Below are positions 1-10,853 of a stretch of DNA of 64,000 nt, piece by piece. The notes under the pieces were generated by a model that saw only the letters and a list, made by a program, of their open reading frames with translations, did no database searches and was not told the DNA's origin. The DNA is taken from NCBI GenBank assembly GCA_033439765.1, contig JAULSN010000006.1:1116001-1180000 (forward strand). The letters are read 5' to 3'. The stretch is from Lasiosphaeria ovina (Eukaryota; Ascomycota; Sordariomycetes; Sordariales; Lasiosphaeriaceae). How positions within the stretch are numbered: the first letter of the stretch is position 1; each line of letters begins with the position of its first letter. A program made the translations under genes and the position numbers.

Positions 1-2
1 CA

Positions 3-1847
3 GATGCGAGAACCTCTGACCTGGCTTCGATCCTCCTGCTTGCAAGCCTGCACAGCCGCCGGATTCACGTCACCGCGGTCTCTACCAAGGATGATATCAA
101 GCTCATCGCGCTCGGCAAGGAGAAGGGCCTCAAAGTCACCTGCGACGTGTCCGTCTACTCGCTGTATCTCTCTCAGAAGGACTACCCAGGCTGCCAATTC
201 CTTCCCACCATTGAGGATCAGGTCGCACTGTGGGAGCACTTGGAGACGATCGATGTCTTCTCCATTGGAAGCCTGCCATACCAGCTCGCCCACTTCTTGC
301 AGAAGCCCACAGGTGCTGCCGTTGGAATTGCCGACGCACTTCCGCTCTTGTTGACTTCGGTCACGGAGGGCAAGCTCACTCTGGAAGATATCAAGACGCG
401 CCTACATGACAAGCCCATGGAGATATTTGAGCTGCACGACCAGGTTGGCACGTCTCTGGAGGTCGAAATTGACCGCCCGTATGCTGTCCCTGCCTCTGAA
501 GTCTGGTCGCCTTTCTCTGGAAAGGTGATGAGAGGCGCAGTTCAGCGTGTGACATTCCAGAGCAAGGTTGTCTGCCTTGACGGCGCCCTCTTGCCTGATC
601 TCCCCAAAGGCAGCGACATGTCGACGCACGGGGCGATGCCGCCACCAGCTGTTTTGTCGTCGCCACCAACCAGGCCGGTGCACAGTTCCATGGCACTGTT
701 CCCCGACGGCTTGGCTGGGTCTCGTCCAGGATTTGTGCGGCCGAGGACTACCGATAATACCCCTTCCGCTCTGAATGCCTTGGCTCGTGTCCCGCACATG
801 GATGACCTTGGCCCCTCCCTGAGCTTGCAGCCCAAGACCTCGCCGCTCCTAGAGCTGGTCTCGGGCCCGTCTTCCTTCAAGAACGCGCATGTCCTATCGG
901 TCGCACAGTACACTCGGGCAGATCTCCATCTTCTCTTCACTGTGGCTCAGGAAATGCGTCTTGGTGTCCAGCGTGATGGCGTCTTGGATATCCTCCGTGG
1001 GCGTGTGCTCTGCACATTGTTCTACGAGCCATCCACTAGGACTTCGGCATCTTTTGACGCCGCAATGCAGCGCCTCGGTGGCAGAACAGTCGTCATCTCG
1101 ACTGCACACTCATCGGTGCAAAAAGGCGAGACGCTACAGGATACTCTGCGGACTCTTGCGTGCTACGGCGACGCCCTTGTCCTCAGACACCCCGACGAGA
1201 AGTCGGTTGATGTTGCGCGGAAGTTCTGCCCGGTTCCAGTAATCAACGGCGGCAACGGTAGCAAGGAACACCCTACACAAGCCTTCCTAGATCTCTTCAC
1301 AATCAGGGAAGAACTAGGCACTGTTCAAGGCCTGACAATCACGTTCGTGGGCGATCTCCTGTATGGAAGACCGGTTCATTCGCTGGTGTATCTCCTCAGA
1401 CACTACCAGGTCAAGGTCCAGCTCGTTTCGCCCAAATCACTGCGTCTCCCGGCCGCCGTCCGTAACCAGTTGGTAGAGGCAGGACAACTGGTCTGTGAGT
1501 TGGAGACCCTGACGCCAGAGATATTGGCCAGGAGCGACGTCTTGTACTGCACCCGGGTGCAGAAGGAGAGGTTCGATGACCTCGGCGAGTATGAGAGAGT
1601 CAAGGATTCCTACCGCATCGACAACAGCACGCTGAAGCATGCCAAGAGCAGCATGGTGGTGCTACACCCGCTGCCGAGGAACGATGAGGTGGCGGAGGAG
1701 GTGGACTTTGACCAGCGCGCTGCGTATTTCCGACAGGTAAGAGAATACTTATATGCAAAGAAACCTTGTCGTGCTAACAGTCAATTGCAGATGAGATACG
1801 GCCTGTACTGCCGCATGGCTCTTCTGGCGCTGGTCATGTCTAGTTGA
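3..1847 (+). CDS. ura2: 3' part of multifunctional pyrimidine-synthesis protein (CPSase/ATCase, pyrABCN/Ura2 type)
   Basis: The reading frame is open from the left edge, so the glutamine amidotransferase and most of the carbamoyl-phosphate synthase part lie outside the window. The 596 visible residues are the dihydroorotase-like linker domain followed by aspartate carbamoyltransferase. ATCase signatures seen are FYEPSTRTSASF (carbamoyl-phosphate site), SSVQKGETLQDT (the loop with the catalytic Ser and Lys), HPTQAFLDLFT and LHPLPRNDEV. The product joins carbamoyl phosphate to aspartate in cytosolic UMP synthesis. In known fungal CAD-like proteins the dihydroorotase-like segment is inactive. 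One intron at 1737-1790 (54 nt, branch GCTAAC, acceptor TTGCAG) is removed so that AAYFRQ joins MRYGLYCRMALLALVM, as the family requires; it is a multiple of three without a stop, so reading through adds 18 residues. Identification is secure; the upstream structure is unknown. Confidence 0.95.
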   Translation, partial: DARTSDLASILLLASLHSRRIHVTAVSTKDDIKLIALGKEKGLKVTCDVSVYSLYLSQKDYPGCQFLPTIEDQVALWEHLETIDVFSIGSLPYQLAHFLQKPTGAAVGIADALPLLLTSVTEGKLTLEDIKTRLHDKPMEIFELHDQVGTSLEVEIDRPYAVPASEVWSPFSGKVMRGAVQRVTFQSKVVCLDGALLPDLPKGSDMSTHGAMPPPAVLSSPPTRPVHSSMALFPDGLAGSRPGFVRPRTTDNTPSALNALARVPHMDDLGPSLSLQPKTSPLLELVSGPSSFKNAHVLSVAQYTRADLHLLFTVAQEMRLGVQRDGVLDILRGRVLCTLFYEPSTRTSASFDAAMQRLGGRTVVISTAHSSVQKGETLQDTLRTLACYGDALVLRHPDEKSVDVARKFCPVPVINGGNGSKEHPTQAFLDLFTIREELGTVQGLTITFVGDLLYGRPVHSLVYLLRHYQVKVQLVSPKSLRLPAAVRNQLVEAGQLVCELETLTPEILARSDVLYCTRVQKERFDDLGEYERVKDSYRIDNSTLKHAKSSMVVLHPLPRNDEVAEEVDFDQRAAYFRQVREYLYAKKPCRANSQLQMRYGLYCRMALLALVMSS

Positions 1848-3173
1848 TATACCCGCATCTCTTTCACATAATCAATCTTTGGGTTTGAAGGAAAAGTTTT
1901 TGCCCAACTACAGACAAGCTACTTCTTGCAAAATTGCCCGTATTAAAATACGAGGGAGAGAGACTCATCGTAGAGATTTGATAAATTTCCAAGAATATAG
2001 AAACAAACGACTACAGTAGAACATATTACAGCTCGCGCTGTTGGGGTTTTCTTAGAGTGAATGATTTGGGATTTAATTGCCTTTTTTTTCTCTGATGCTG
2101 TTGAGCATCTGTATATATATTCACATATTTTCATCCCATGTACATACGTTTTTCATTCCTTTTTCGTCAGTTTCTTTCTATCCGTTATGTCGTGCGCTCT
2201 TTGTATACTAGCGTGGTGCGGAAGTTCGGGTATGTGCTTGAGCCATGTACGTGTATGATTGTATAGATATATAAAACTAGCTAATTGATTACCTTATTTG
2301 GTATTCTTGCTTTTGCGTTTGCGTTTGTCCAGGTTGAATTTCACGATGCGGCATCTGTTTGCCGATAATTAAATGTTGGCAAAGGTTTCCGTCTCGTCTT
2401 TTCTCGGGGCCCCCATCTCAACCCTCCCAAGCAAGGAAGTCATCAAACAAGTGAAAATTTCAACAGTGATGAGTGCGTTGCTGGCCATTTTCTCATTTTC
2501 CTTTTTGCCTAATATGCGAAGTGTGCATGTCACCTCACTCCTCGTGGTACGTCAGAATATTATGAGGAGGGGGTCGGGAAAGGGGGAGAGCTGCGGCCTT
2601 ACTCCGTATGTATGTACTTTGCCTGGAGCTCAGCTGAGCAGCCTGCACCCCCCCCCTTTTGCCCCTCCCAGTGGGGTAAAGGAAATCTGTGATCGCTTGG
2701 CTTTAAACATTACAGTGGGCTGGAGGCGAACAGCAAGCCGCCGGCCGGCCAGTCCCCCCGAGTCCCGACCCCCACCGGGCCCCCCTTTTTGGCCTTGGCG
2801 AGCAACTTATTTTCAAGATCTGGGCGATCAAACGCACCAAAAGAAACAAAAGAAACAAAATGACAAGCCAATTGTGGCAAGTGAATATAGAATCCCAAAA
2901 TCAAAGCAAGAAAGAAGGCACGGGTGCGCGTGTGGGTATGTGTGGTATTCAAGTAGCAATAAACAAGAAGACAAAGGTATTATCGAAAGTGAACGCCTCG
3001 AAAGGGGACTTTTCACGTCCGTGACGAATGCCAAGCCCAAAGTAAAAGCGAGTGCAAGACTCGTCCCAAAAAAAAAAGAATTGCAAACCGCCCCCGTAAA
3101 TAGCAAATTCTTGATTAAGGCCAGAATCACCCGATTTCGGGCTTTGCCGACATTTTCTGGAAAAGAAGCCGTT
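1848..3173. other. Convergent intergenic region between ura2 and the cyclin gene
   Basis: This AT-rich stretch holds the 3' ends of two converging genes. It has T-rich and A-rich runs suited to 3' processing but no convincing coding sequence. A long plus-strand open frame at 2373-3497 runs into the antisense strand of the cyclin exon and has no recognisable domain, so I do not call it. Confidence 0.6.
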
Positions 3174-4219
3174 TCAGCATCTCGCGGAGAAGCTCTTCTT
3201 CCTCTTAGCTCGGGCAGGAGGGAGGTAGAGCGAATCGCAGGTAAGGACGGCGGCCCTGATGTTGTTGCTTCCAAAGGCAGCCTTAAGATCGTCCACAGCA
3301 ACCAGATTTCGCTGGGTCATGGGGCAGTTCTCAGATACTGGCGTCTCCGCCGGGGTTGGCTGCAGTCCCAGGCCGAAGACAGCCTTGCCGGTACTCATGG
3401 ATCGCGAGTGGGGTGCGACATTGCCATTGCTGGCATACAAAGGGAGAAGAGCCTGCCTTCCAGCGCGCTCCATATCGCCCATCGCGTCTGTGATTAGGCG
3501 TTGATCCCAGAGGGGCAGAATCCTGTAGCCCAGGGCTTCCATGATGCATCGTTCAGTGACATTGATCTGCTCGCATGTCCACATGTTCTTGCCCCAGGCC
3601 GCACGGTAGTACCGCATGGGCTCCTGGCGGTCTTCTAGAAACTTGACAGCAATGACAAGCGACGCCAGGATGATGACTTCGGGGTTGACGCAGTCAATGT
3701 GCAGCTGGGTGGTACCGGGGACCGGACTTGCCGGCATTGTGTAGCGCTTCGCAGACTCGTCTGTAGGTTCCCGCTGGGCCAGAGGACATATCAATCGCCA
3801 ATTGAGCGAGAAGCGGGAGCTGAGTGAATCAAGAATGCACACGGCAAGCGCAACGGTATCGAGAGGCAGGTCGGCGCGGGTGAGCATCTCATGGACAAGG
3901 GAGACGGACGGCAGCGTTAGAGACGCGGCTGGTGGCACAAGGTTGACCAAATGGACTGCTGGGCCTGTTGTGACGTGTCAGAAACGCTCTAGACGGACCA
4001 GGACAGACCGCCATGGGGAGGACCATAGTACGCACCTAGCAGGGCCGAGTCGAGGAGTCCTCCATCTTCCAGGAGGCTCTTGGGGCTCTGGGTAGCCGAC
4101 GAGTCGCGTGACGAGGGCGGGGGGGTGGGCAAGTTCGACAGTGGACGGTAGGTGCGGGCAAAGTATTCGTCGTCGAGGTCGAAGTCGTCGTCCGAGTGGT
4201 GGGAGGCGTATCCGGCCAT
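3174..4219 (-). CDS. Cyclin-domain protein (Pho85-cyclin/Pcl1-2-like)
   Basis: Two exons, complement(3174..3964, 4036..4219), give 324 residues. The 71-nt intron (3965-4035) has donor GTGCGT and acceptor CAACAG and joins LLDSALLG to PAVHLVNLVPPA in phase 1. I chose the ATG at 4219 (MAGYASHHSDDDFDLDDEYF); an in-frame ATG at 4306 is possible. Residues about 65-190 carry a cyclin box: HEMLTRADLPLDTVALAVCI, then VNPEVIILASLVIAVKFLED and WGKNMWTCEQINVTERCIME. This arrangement is that of fungal Pcl-type G1 cyclins, which activate a Pho85-family kinase in cell-cycle entry and nutrient signalling. The acidic, proline-rich N-terminus and Ser/Ala-rich C-terminus are not conserved domains. The partner kinase is inferred from the family, not seen here. 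A G1/S cyclin of another subclass is the alternative. Confidence 0.82.
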
Positions 4220-6650
4220 GGCTGGCGGCAGAGCTTCCCCAAGAGGACGGATAGCGAGTTCAAGGATGGCGGTTCCCAATGCTTCCAACGGCCCACAAAT
4301 GAACAAGGCAGGCCGAAGTGCTGTTCATATTCACCGGGAATAAGCTTGCGGCGGTATACTCTCTGGCAGGAGCGAGCGGGAGGGCGAGGCGCGGAGATTT
4401 TAAATACGCAATCCGCCGGCTCACACGAGGGATTCGGCGAAAGCGAGCTCGGGGTGGGATACACGATCTGGCGGGGCCACCAAACAACACGAGGTTTCAG
4501 GTTGCACGTGGGACGTAGAAACACCGCGCCCAGCACGCAACAACAGCCGGGCTTGCCAGACAAATGGGCTCACGGATTATTGCAAGGTCAGGCCGAGGCC
4601 GAGGCCGAGCGAAGGCGAGGAGATGGGTGGGACTGGACGGACGAAAAGCGATGACGATGGCGCTGCCTCTGGGTCTGGGGGAAGGAGAAGGAGAAGATCG
4701 GGGAGGACTACTGTTTCTAGCCGTACTGAGTATTTCACCCGACCTTCACAAGCAGAAGTAGGTAGGCACGCCGGCGGAGACGAGCTTTCTTTTCCTCTCG
4801 GGACCTCGACTGAACCGAGAGCGAGTGGGCGGGCGTTCCTTGCTTCTTATGGCCGGAGGAGGGTTCATCGGAGGTTTCGTCAGATCTTCCTACTGCCCGC
4901 TCGTAGTGGGTTGTTAGTGGGTGGTGGGTTCTCCAAAAAGCCTAGACCCCTGACGGTGGCTCCGCCGATCAGATTGTGCCGTCGATTTTTTTGTAGATGG
5001 ATCCCAATCGCCGAGCCGCTTGCCGTTTCCAGGTGCGGGAAAGTGCAGGGCTGAACAGGGCGAGGCAGCAAGACAACGGGAAACGAAACAATGAAACTCG
5101 GAAGCCACCTCAGGCCACTCGGGAAGCTTCGAAGATCGGAAGAAAGAGACCGTGGCTGTGTTGGCGTGGTTGGAGACGGACCGCGGAAACACTAGTAGGC
5201 AAGCCAGGAAGGCAGTCGAACGGCGCCGGGGCAGCTCCAAATAAATATCTTTTGGGGGGGAGGAGATGAACAGGGGCATCACCGCCTGTCTTGGGTGTAT
5301 AACACGTGTATGTACAGTACTAGTATGTCATGTATGTACTTCGTACCTCCAGACATATTCGTACATGTATCCGTACAATAGCTAGTTTGAAGTGGCTTAC
5401 ATACTTGCACTAATACATCGCCGTCCGTATCCGTATCCGTGGCGGCGTTGGCATTGGGCCTGGGCGTTGATTCCATTGGCAGGGCCTTGGATGGACGTGC
5501 TGAGAGGTGGACGCACTGCAGACGGCCTGCACGGTGAGGCTAACTACTCAGACCCTAGGTGGTTTTTAGGTGAGGGGTTGCATCGGGCAGCCAGCGGGAA
5601 ACCGCTGAGCGTAGTGGAGGTGGAGGTGAAGCCAGCTAGGACAGGGAGGCTAGGAACAGGCCGGCTGCATTCCCAATGAGACATGCGTGGCATCACGGCA
5701 CCGGCATCTGCACCTGCACCTCGCCGGTCTCAGCCGGTCTTTGGAAGAGAGAGAGAATTGGAGCTTGAAGTCAACCATCGAACCTACCTAACCGGGCACC
5801 CCAGTGCCGGTAACGGCGGGGAAAAGTCTGAGGGCTGGCTAAAGCTCAGCTCCCGTCTCTGCTGACGAGGCTTCAATCTGTTCAATCTGGATGAAAAGGG
5901 AAGTCGCACACTGGCGCTACCCTGGCGCCTTCTGGAATGTGGAGAACGGCGGCAACGCAAGCAGCAGCAGCGGCCGACGACGCGAGCCATGGCGGTAGGC
6001 GGTGGGCCTGCTCCTGCCGGACAACAGCAAGTGCATTGGCGACTGCACTCCCCGTGAAAAGATGTCAGGCAATTTGGAAAATTGTCAGTCGGGTTGCTTT
6101 CCGGGTTTGTTGAGTCTTGCATAATGGCCTTCACATATTGTGCCATCTTCTCCATTTTTCAACACTCGCCTCCTCCCTCCCCACACAGACAGACGTCTGG
6201 TGGTCAGAAGAGGTTTCCTTATTTGTCTTCTCTGCCTTTTTTCTCTTACCATATTCGCACACAAACTCGTATTTCTACCTCCTGTCACGTCAGGCATGCC
6301 TCTTCTCGCTACAGGCCCTCGAAGATCTTGTGGGCCCATCAGATGGCGCGTTCGTATCCACTTCGAGACATCGAGGCGACGGACCCGATTAACTGGCTTA
6401 CGGTTTGCTCCACACGCCAGGGACCCGTATGCTTGGCATGGTCGTTTTGCTGCCCGAATAGGTGTAGCAGCCCATTCGAAGTCTATGCCTTGTTGGGTAA
6501 TAGAAGACGGCCTCGAAGTACTGCATCGCTGCATAATTCGTACGTGTGCCGGCACGTGTGTTGAACTTAGAAAAAATCGTCGTTGAAGCCCGAAGTGTTG
6601 TAAATCGTCGATTTCCGCAGTCAAAGGCAAAATTGGTCCCTGTCAACAAA
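4220..6650. other. Long 5' leader/intergenic DNA, no gene recognised
   Basis: GC-rich DNA upstream of the cyclin gene. Many medium-length open frames overlap on both strands here, as expected of GC-rich non-coding DNA, and none shows a domain, signal peptide or codon pattern I trust. GA-rich tracts near 4676-4700 and GTATCC repeats near 5425-5440 are present. The part nearest 4219 probably includes the cyclin 5' leader. At 6393-6413 there is a 21-bp segment also found, with one mismatch, at 12590-12610, suggesting an old repeat fragment. Confidence 0.5.
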
Positions 6651-7336
6651 GTGGCCCTGTCAGAGTGTTAAAAAACGCGTAATCGTACTATAAGTAAACA
6701 AAAACTGATGATATTTTTCATGGTATTGAGGGTTCAAATGTCGAATTAAGCTAAAAGTAAACAAAGATTTCATAATAAGTGGTCTTGGTATTGGGTATAG
6801 TGTAGGGTAAAAGTGTATGTAAGTGAAGTAAATACTATAAATTGAAGCTATTCACAAGCCGCCTATACGCCGTTGACGAGACAATTCAGCCAAATACGTC
6901 TTCCATTAATTAAAGCCCATGCTTCCAACGGTAGCGGTAGCCTTACGAAGATATGCAATCCACTAAGCCACGAATTCTCTCCCTTCTTTAGGACTAAGGC
7001 GCGCGTAGGCATTACTTTCAAGATCGTAGAAAGAAGACAATAGAGTCTCGGTAACCTCCCGTATAGCTACCCTATTGTATATAGACTTAATAGGGTTTTT
7101 GATGAAAAGTGCCAAAAGGCTGTATTGTGACAGAGTTTGAGACTCTGTATGTGGAAGATGAAGGCGCAAGTAATCCAAGGAGATTTGCCGAAGTCAAAGA
7201 CTTTGAAACGAGATTGAGGGCCTCACAGTAGTCACAGGTCTAAACCAGTGATACCGTTAGAAAGTGGAGATCAAGGCGGTCAGAATGGTATGTTAATAAA
7301 GTGGGTTGGAGATGTGGTTGTATTATTGTTGGATGT
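6651..7336. other. AT-rich spacer at the edge of the transposon island
   Basis: Base composition changes abruptly to AT-rich and TpA-rich DNA at about 6650. No gene is seen. Two copies of a ~44-bp imperfect repeat (6688-6731 and 6751-6795) with a third at 12895-12937 look like subterminal repeats of an old DNA transposon. Confidence 0.5.
6688..6795 (+). repeat. Two tandem imperfect ~44-bp repeats, related to 12895-12937
   Basis: Each copy reads as a CTA(T/A)AAGTAAACAAA core followed by an A/T-rich middle and a TTGGTATTGRG-like end (6688-6731, 6751-6795). The third copy in the same orientation lies 6 kb away beside the truncated ORF at 13259. Short repeats clustered near a transposon end often bind transposase; that role is an inference. 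Confidence 0.45.
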
Positions 7337-8084
7337 TGTTAAAGTATGGCTAGTTACCAGGGTTGTAGGGTCCTGAAGTATAGGGCACTATAGTGGCTGT
7401 GTTGGAGTTGTGAGTGTTGTGGCCGTTGTGTGGGTGCTGAGGGCGCTATACCTAGATTGTTTACTTTGCCCCACAGCACCTTCTCGAAACCCCTATACGA
7501 CTTGGCATACGTAAGACAAGCCCACTAGAAGACTGTAGAATACAGAGCTGTCTACGGAGCCTGTGGGTCTCTAGAACCTTCTAGAGAGCCCACCTTAGGT
7601 CTATATAGACCTATCCTTTCCTTAGATAGATTTCCTTCTAAGCAAGCAAGCCTCTTGTTGTGAGTATAAAAGAAAGCAACAAGCAAGCATTGCACTCACC
7701 ACTCTTTGTACTATACTTCTTCTATAATACAACTCCTCTCCGTCTTCTTCAGCACCCACAGTTGGTCCCGAAGACCCTGACTGCAGGGCAGAGTCCCCTA
7801 CAGCCTACGAAGTAGACTGCTGAGCAGAGTCCTCACAGTCTGAGTGGCAGGCCTGTAGCAGAGTTCTACAGACCTGTAGCAGTCAGTCAGCCTGCTTCCC
7901 TCAGTGCCTTGCAGAAGCACTGTTGTATCGGACCGTAGGGCACAGTTCCCTACAGTCTACCCTACACTTGATCGACCTACCCTGCACTTAGTTCCCGACC
8001 ACGCTACCGCTTCCGCTCCGCCTGCTGCATTGTGCACCCTATATAGGTGCTGAGTTCAGGCCTATATAGGCACGCAGTTCAACA
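7337..8084 (+). mobile_element. Solo LTR, copy A (748 bp, sense orientation)
   Basis: Starts TGTTAAAGTATGG and ends GCAGTTCAACA, so it has the TG...CA ends and short terminal inverted repeat (TGTT/AACA) of a retrotransposon LTR. It carries a TATA box (TATAAAAG, 7665-7672) in the position expected for U3. It is the same family as copies B, C and D but in the opposite orientation. The flanking pentamers GATGT (left) and CCTTG (right) do not match, so no target duplication is preserved. No internal retrotransposon sequence adjoins it. The LTR class is inferred from copy B, which has a perfect duplication. Confidence 0.8.
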
Positions 8085-8230
8085 CCTTGTCATTCCAATA
8101 GTGTCATATGTATTAAGACAGTTGTATGGCTTAGGATTATTACTTTATAGAGATTCCTAGCGGCTCTAATAATGATTTATATCTGATATCGTATTCTGAC
8201 AGCAAAGAACCTTTTTGTCTTAAATGAAGC

Positions 8231-8976
8231 TGTTGAACTGAGTGCCTATATAGGCCTGAACTCAGCACCTATATAAGGTGCACAATGCAGCAGGCGGAGC
8301 GGAAGCGGTAGCGAGGTCGGGAACCAAGTGCAGGGTAGGTCGATTAAGTGCAGGGTAGACTATAGGAAACTGTGCCCTACGGTCCAGTCAGACTGTAGGG
8401 AACTGTGCCCTATAGTCTAGTACAACAGTGCTTCTGTAAGGCACTGAGGGAAGCAGGCTGACTGACTGCTACAGGTCTGTAGAACTCTGCTACAGGCCTG
8501 CCACTCAGGCTGTAGGGGACTCTGCCCTGCAGTCAGGGTCTTCGGGACCAACTGTGGGTGCTGAAGAAGACGGAGAGGAGTTGTATTATAGAAGAAGTAT
8601 AGTACAAAGAGTGGTGAGTGCAATGCTTGCTTGTTGCTTTCTTTTATACTCACAACAAGAGGCTTGCTTGCTTAGAAGGAAATCTATCTAAGGAAAGGAT
8701 AGGTCTATATAGACCTAAGGTGGGCTCTCTAGAAGGTTCTAGAGACCCACAGGCTCCGTGGACAGCTCTGTATTCTACAGTCTTCTAATGGGCTTGTCTT
8801 ACGTGTGCCAAGTCGTATAGGGGTTTCGAGAAGGTGCTGTGAAACAAAGTAAACAATCTAGGTATAGCGCCCTCAGCACCCACACAACGGCTACAACACT
8901 CACAACTCCAACATAGCTACTGCAGTGCCCTGCACCTCAGGACCCTATAACCCTAGTAACTAGCCATACTTTAACA
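8231..8976 (-). mobile_element. Solo LTR, copy B (746 bp) with perfect target-site duplication
   Basis: On the plus strand it begins TGTTGAACTGAGTGCC and ends CATACTTTAACA; the sense strand is minus. It is flanked by GAAGC on both sides (8226-8230 and 8977-8981), a perfect 5-bp duplication as made by LTR-retrotransposon integrase. This is the copy that establishes the family as LTRs left by LTR-LTR recombination. It lies 146 bp from copy A in inverted orientation. Confidence 0.88.
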
Positions 8977-9150
8977 GAAGCAATCGTTCAATTCAGGAGT
9001 ATGCTATCTCTCACGCCGTAAAGGTTGTTACGAAGTCAAACACAAACAGAACAAAACAATAATAAAGAGTAACACGGAATATACGTTATTCTGAGAATTC
9101 ATGTCCGTATATGTCGATACCCAGAACGTTAGCAAGGTAGGTAGTGTAAG

Positions 9151-9882
9151 TGTTGAACTGCGTGCTTATATAGGCCTGAACTCAGCACCTATATAGGGTG
9201 CGTAATGCAGCAGGCGCAACGGAAGTAGGCGTATAGCGTATGCCGGGAATCAAGTCCAAGTCAAGTGCAGGGTAGGTAAGTCCTACACTGTAAGGTAGGC
9301 TATAGGGAACTGTGCCCTACAGGCCAGTATAACAGTGCCTCGGGGCACTGAGGGAAGCAGCCACAGGACTGTAGAACTCTGCTACAGACCTGCCACGTAG
9401 GCTGCTGAGGACTCTGCTCAGCAGTCTGCTCGTAGGCTACTGAAGACTCTGCTCAGTAGTCTGCTCGTAGGCTGTAGGGAACTCTGCCCCACAGTCAGGG
9501 TCTTCGGGAGCAGTAGAAGGTGCTGAAGAAGACTGAGAAGAGTTGTATTATAGAAGGTCTATAGTATAAAGAGCGGTGGATGACTGGCTTAACTTACTTT
9601 AAAGGAAATATATCTAAGGAAAAGGACAGGTCTATATAGACCTAAGGAAAGCCCTTTAGAAGGTTCTAGGAGCCCACAGGCTGCGTAAGCAGCCTTGTAT
9701 TCTACAATCTTCTAATGGGCTTGTCTTACGTATGCCTAGACCTATAGGGGGTTCGAGAAGGTGCTGTGAGGCTAAGTAAACAAACTGGGTATAGCGCCCA
9801 CAACACTCACAACACCAACACAGCTACTGCAGTGCCCTGTAACCTAGGGCCCTGTAGTACTATAGTAGGCCATACTTTAATA
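9151..9882 (-). mobile_element. Solo LTR, copy C (732 bp)
   Basis: Begins TGTTGAACTGCGTGC on the plus strand and ends ATACTTTAATA, where the final CA has become TA. The flanks GTAAG (left) and GTAGG (right) match at four of five bases, a slightly decayed target duplication. It is the most diverged copy and has an extra hairpin module in its internal array (9298-9506). Confidence 0.82.
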
Positions 9883-10748
9883 GTAGGTGTGTTCATGTTG
9901 AGCGTTGTGTTCTTATACGCATACAAAAACAAATACATAAACGGTTCTATTAACGCATACACCACAGAACCAACTCCTTTACCTACTTCTGCGTTCGCGT
10001 TTCTAATTTTAGTTTGCCATGTGCGACTGAGTGACTGTCTGGAAAGCTGAGGTGGTCTAGGCCGTCACTGCCTCACTCTCTGTTTGTTGATCTGGTTACT
10101 GGGCTACATCCGATGGCTTGGCACCGGACGAGATCTTTGTCTGAGGTGCGATCAGGATAAGTGACCCGACATCCGATGGATGATTCCGGCCTCACAAAGG
10201 AAGCCAGAAAGCATACGACATTTTGCATGGTCTCAGATGTCGATAGAGTGGGGAAGCCAACGGTGCTCAACTATTATGGGGGGGGGGCATCGTCGTGGCG
10301 GTCGGTCTTGACTGGCGGATCAAATGTTCCTCACTTTGGACATTCGGCTCCTGACGGCTCCGTATGCAGGACGGAAGGAAAAAATAGAAAATAGAAAAAA
10401 GCCTGGAAGCTTCTTGGAGAAGCAGGTTCATGTATGTACCCCAGGAAAGTCTCTATTATAGATTAATACATGGCTGCAGGCAGGTTAATATTTGGAGCTA
10501 CGTCGGCTCGCTCGTCTGGGGAAACCAGGAGGCTCATCCATACATCATCCGCCGGCCGCCCTTAGGCACATGTGTCTTGCAGAGACGCCGGGCAATCGTA
10601 AGCACGCACCGTACGGCATCGGGCGATCGGAGCGAATTTCGGCGCTCAAATCTGGAAGAGTTCGCCGACTTACCGCGCACGCGCAACGGAGAAACTCGAA
10701 GAGTTGTGCGCAGGCGAGAAATGCAAGGAACAGGGCTTCGTAGGTACC
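9883..10748. other. Spacer between solo LTR C and the mariner element
   Basis: About 865 bp without a recognisable gene. The left part is AT-rich and repeats ACGCATAC-like words near 9916 and 9955. The right part is GC-rich with a run of G at about 10279-10288. Overlapping open frames on both strands show no family resemblance. Confidence 0.5.
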
Positions 10749-10750
10749 TA

Positions 10751-10791
10751 CAATTACCCCGCAAAAGTTCCGAGCCCGCCCACTTTACGCG
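10751..10791 (+). repeat. Left terminal inverted repeat of the mariner element
   Basis: Pairs with 12108-12149. The outermost bases are CAATTACCCC where the right end has CAGTGGGGAC, so the tip has diverged while the inner half (CCACTTTACGCG) is identical. Confidence 0.8.
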
Positions 10792-10853
10792 TCGCGGTCG
10801 CGCACCACCCTCCCACACCCTTCCTCTTTCAAACAGCTGCAAATCGACCAAAA

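Noticed and set aside
2373..3497. 374-codon plus-strand open frame
   Set aside because: It overlaps the cyclin exon antisense, has no domain, and its composition changes along its length; the cyclin frame on the other strand is clearly real.
7337..9882. MITE (DNA transposon) interpretation of the ~740-bp repeats
   Set aside because: TG...CA ends, a TATA box in U3 position and a 5-bp duplication around copy B fit LTRs better than a TA or 8-bp target of DNA transposons.
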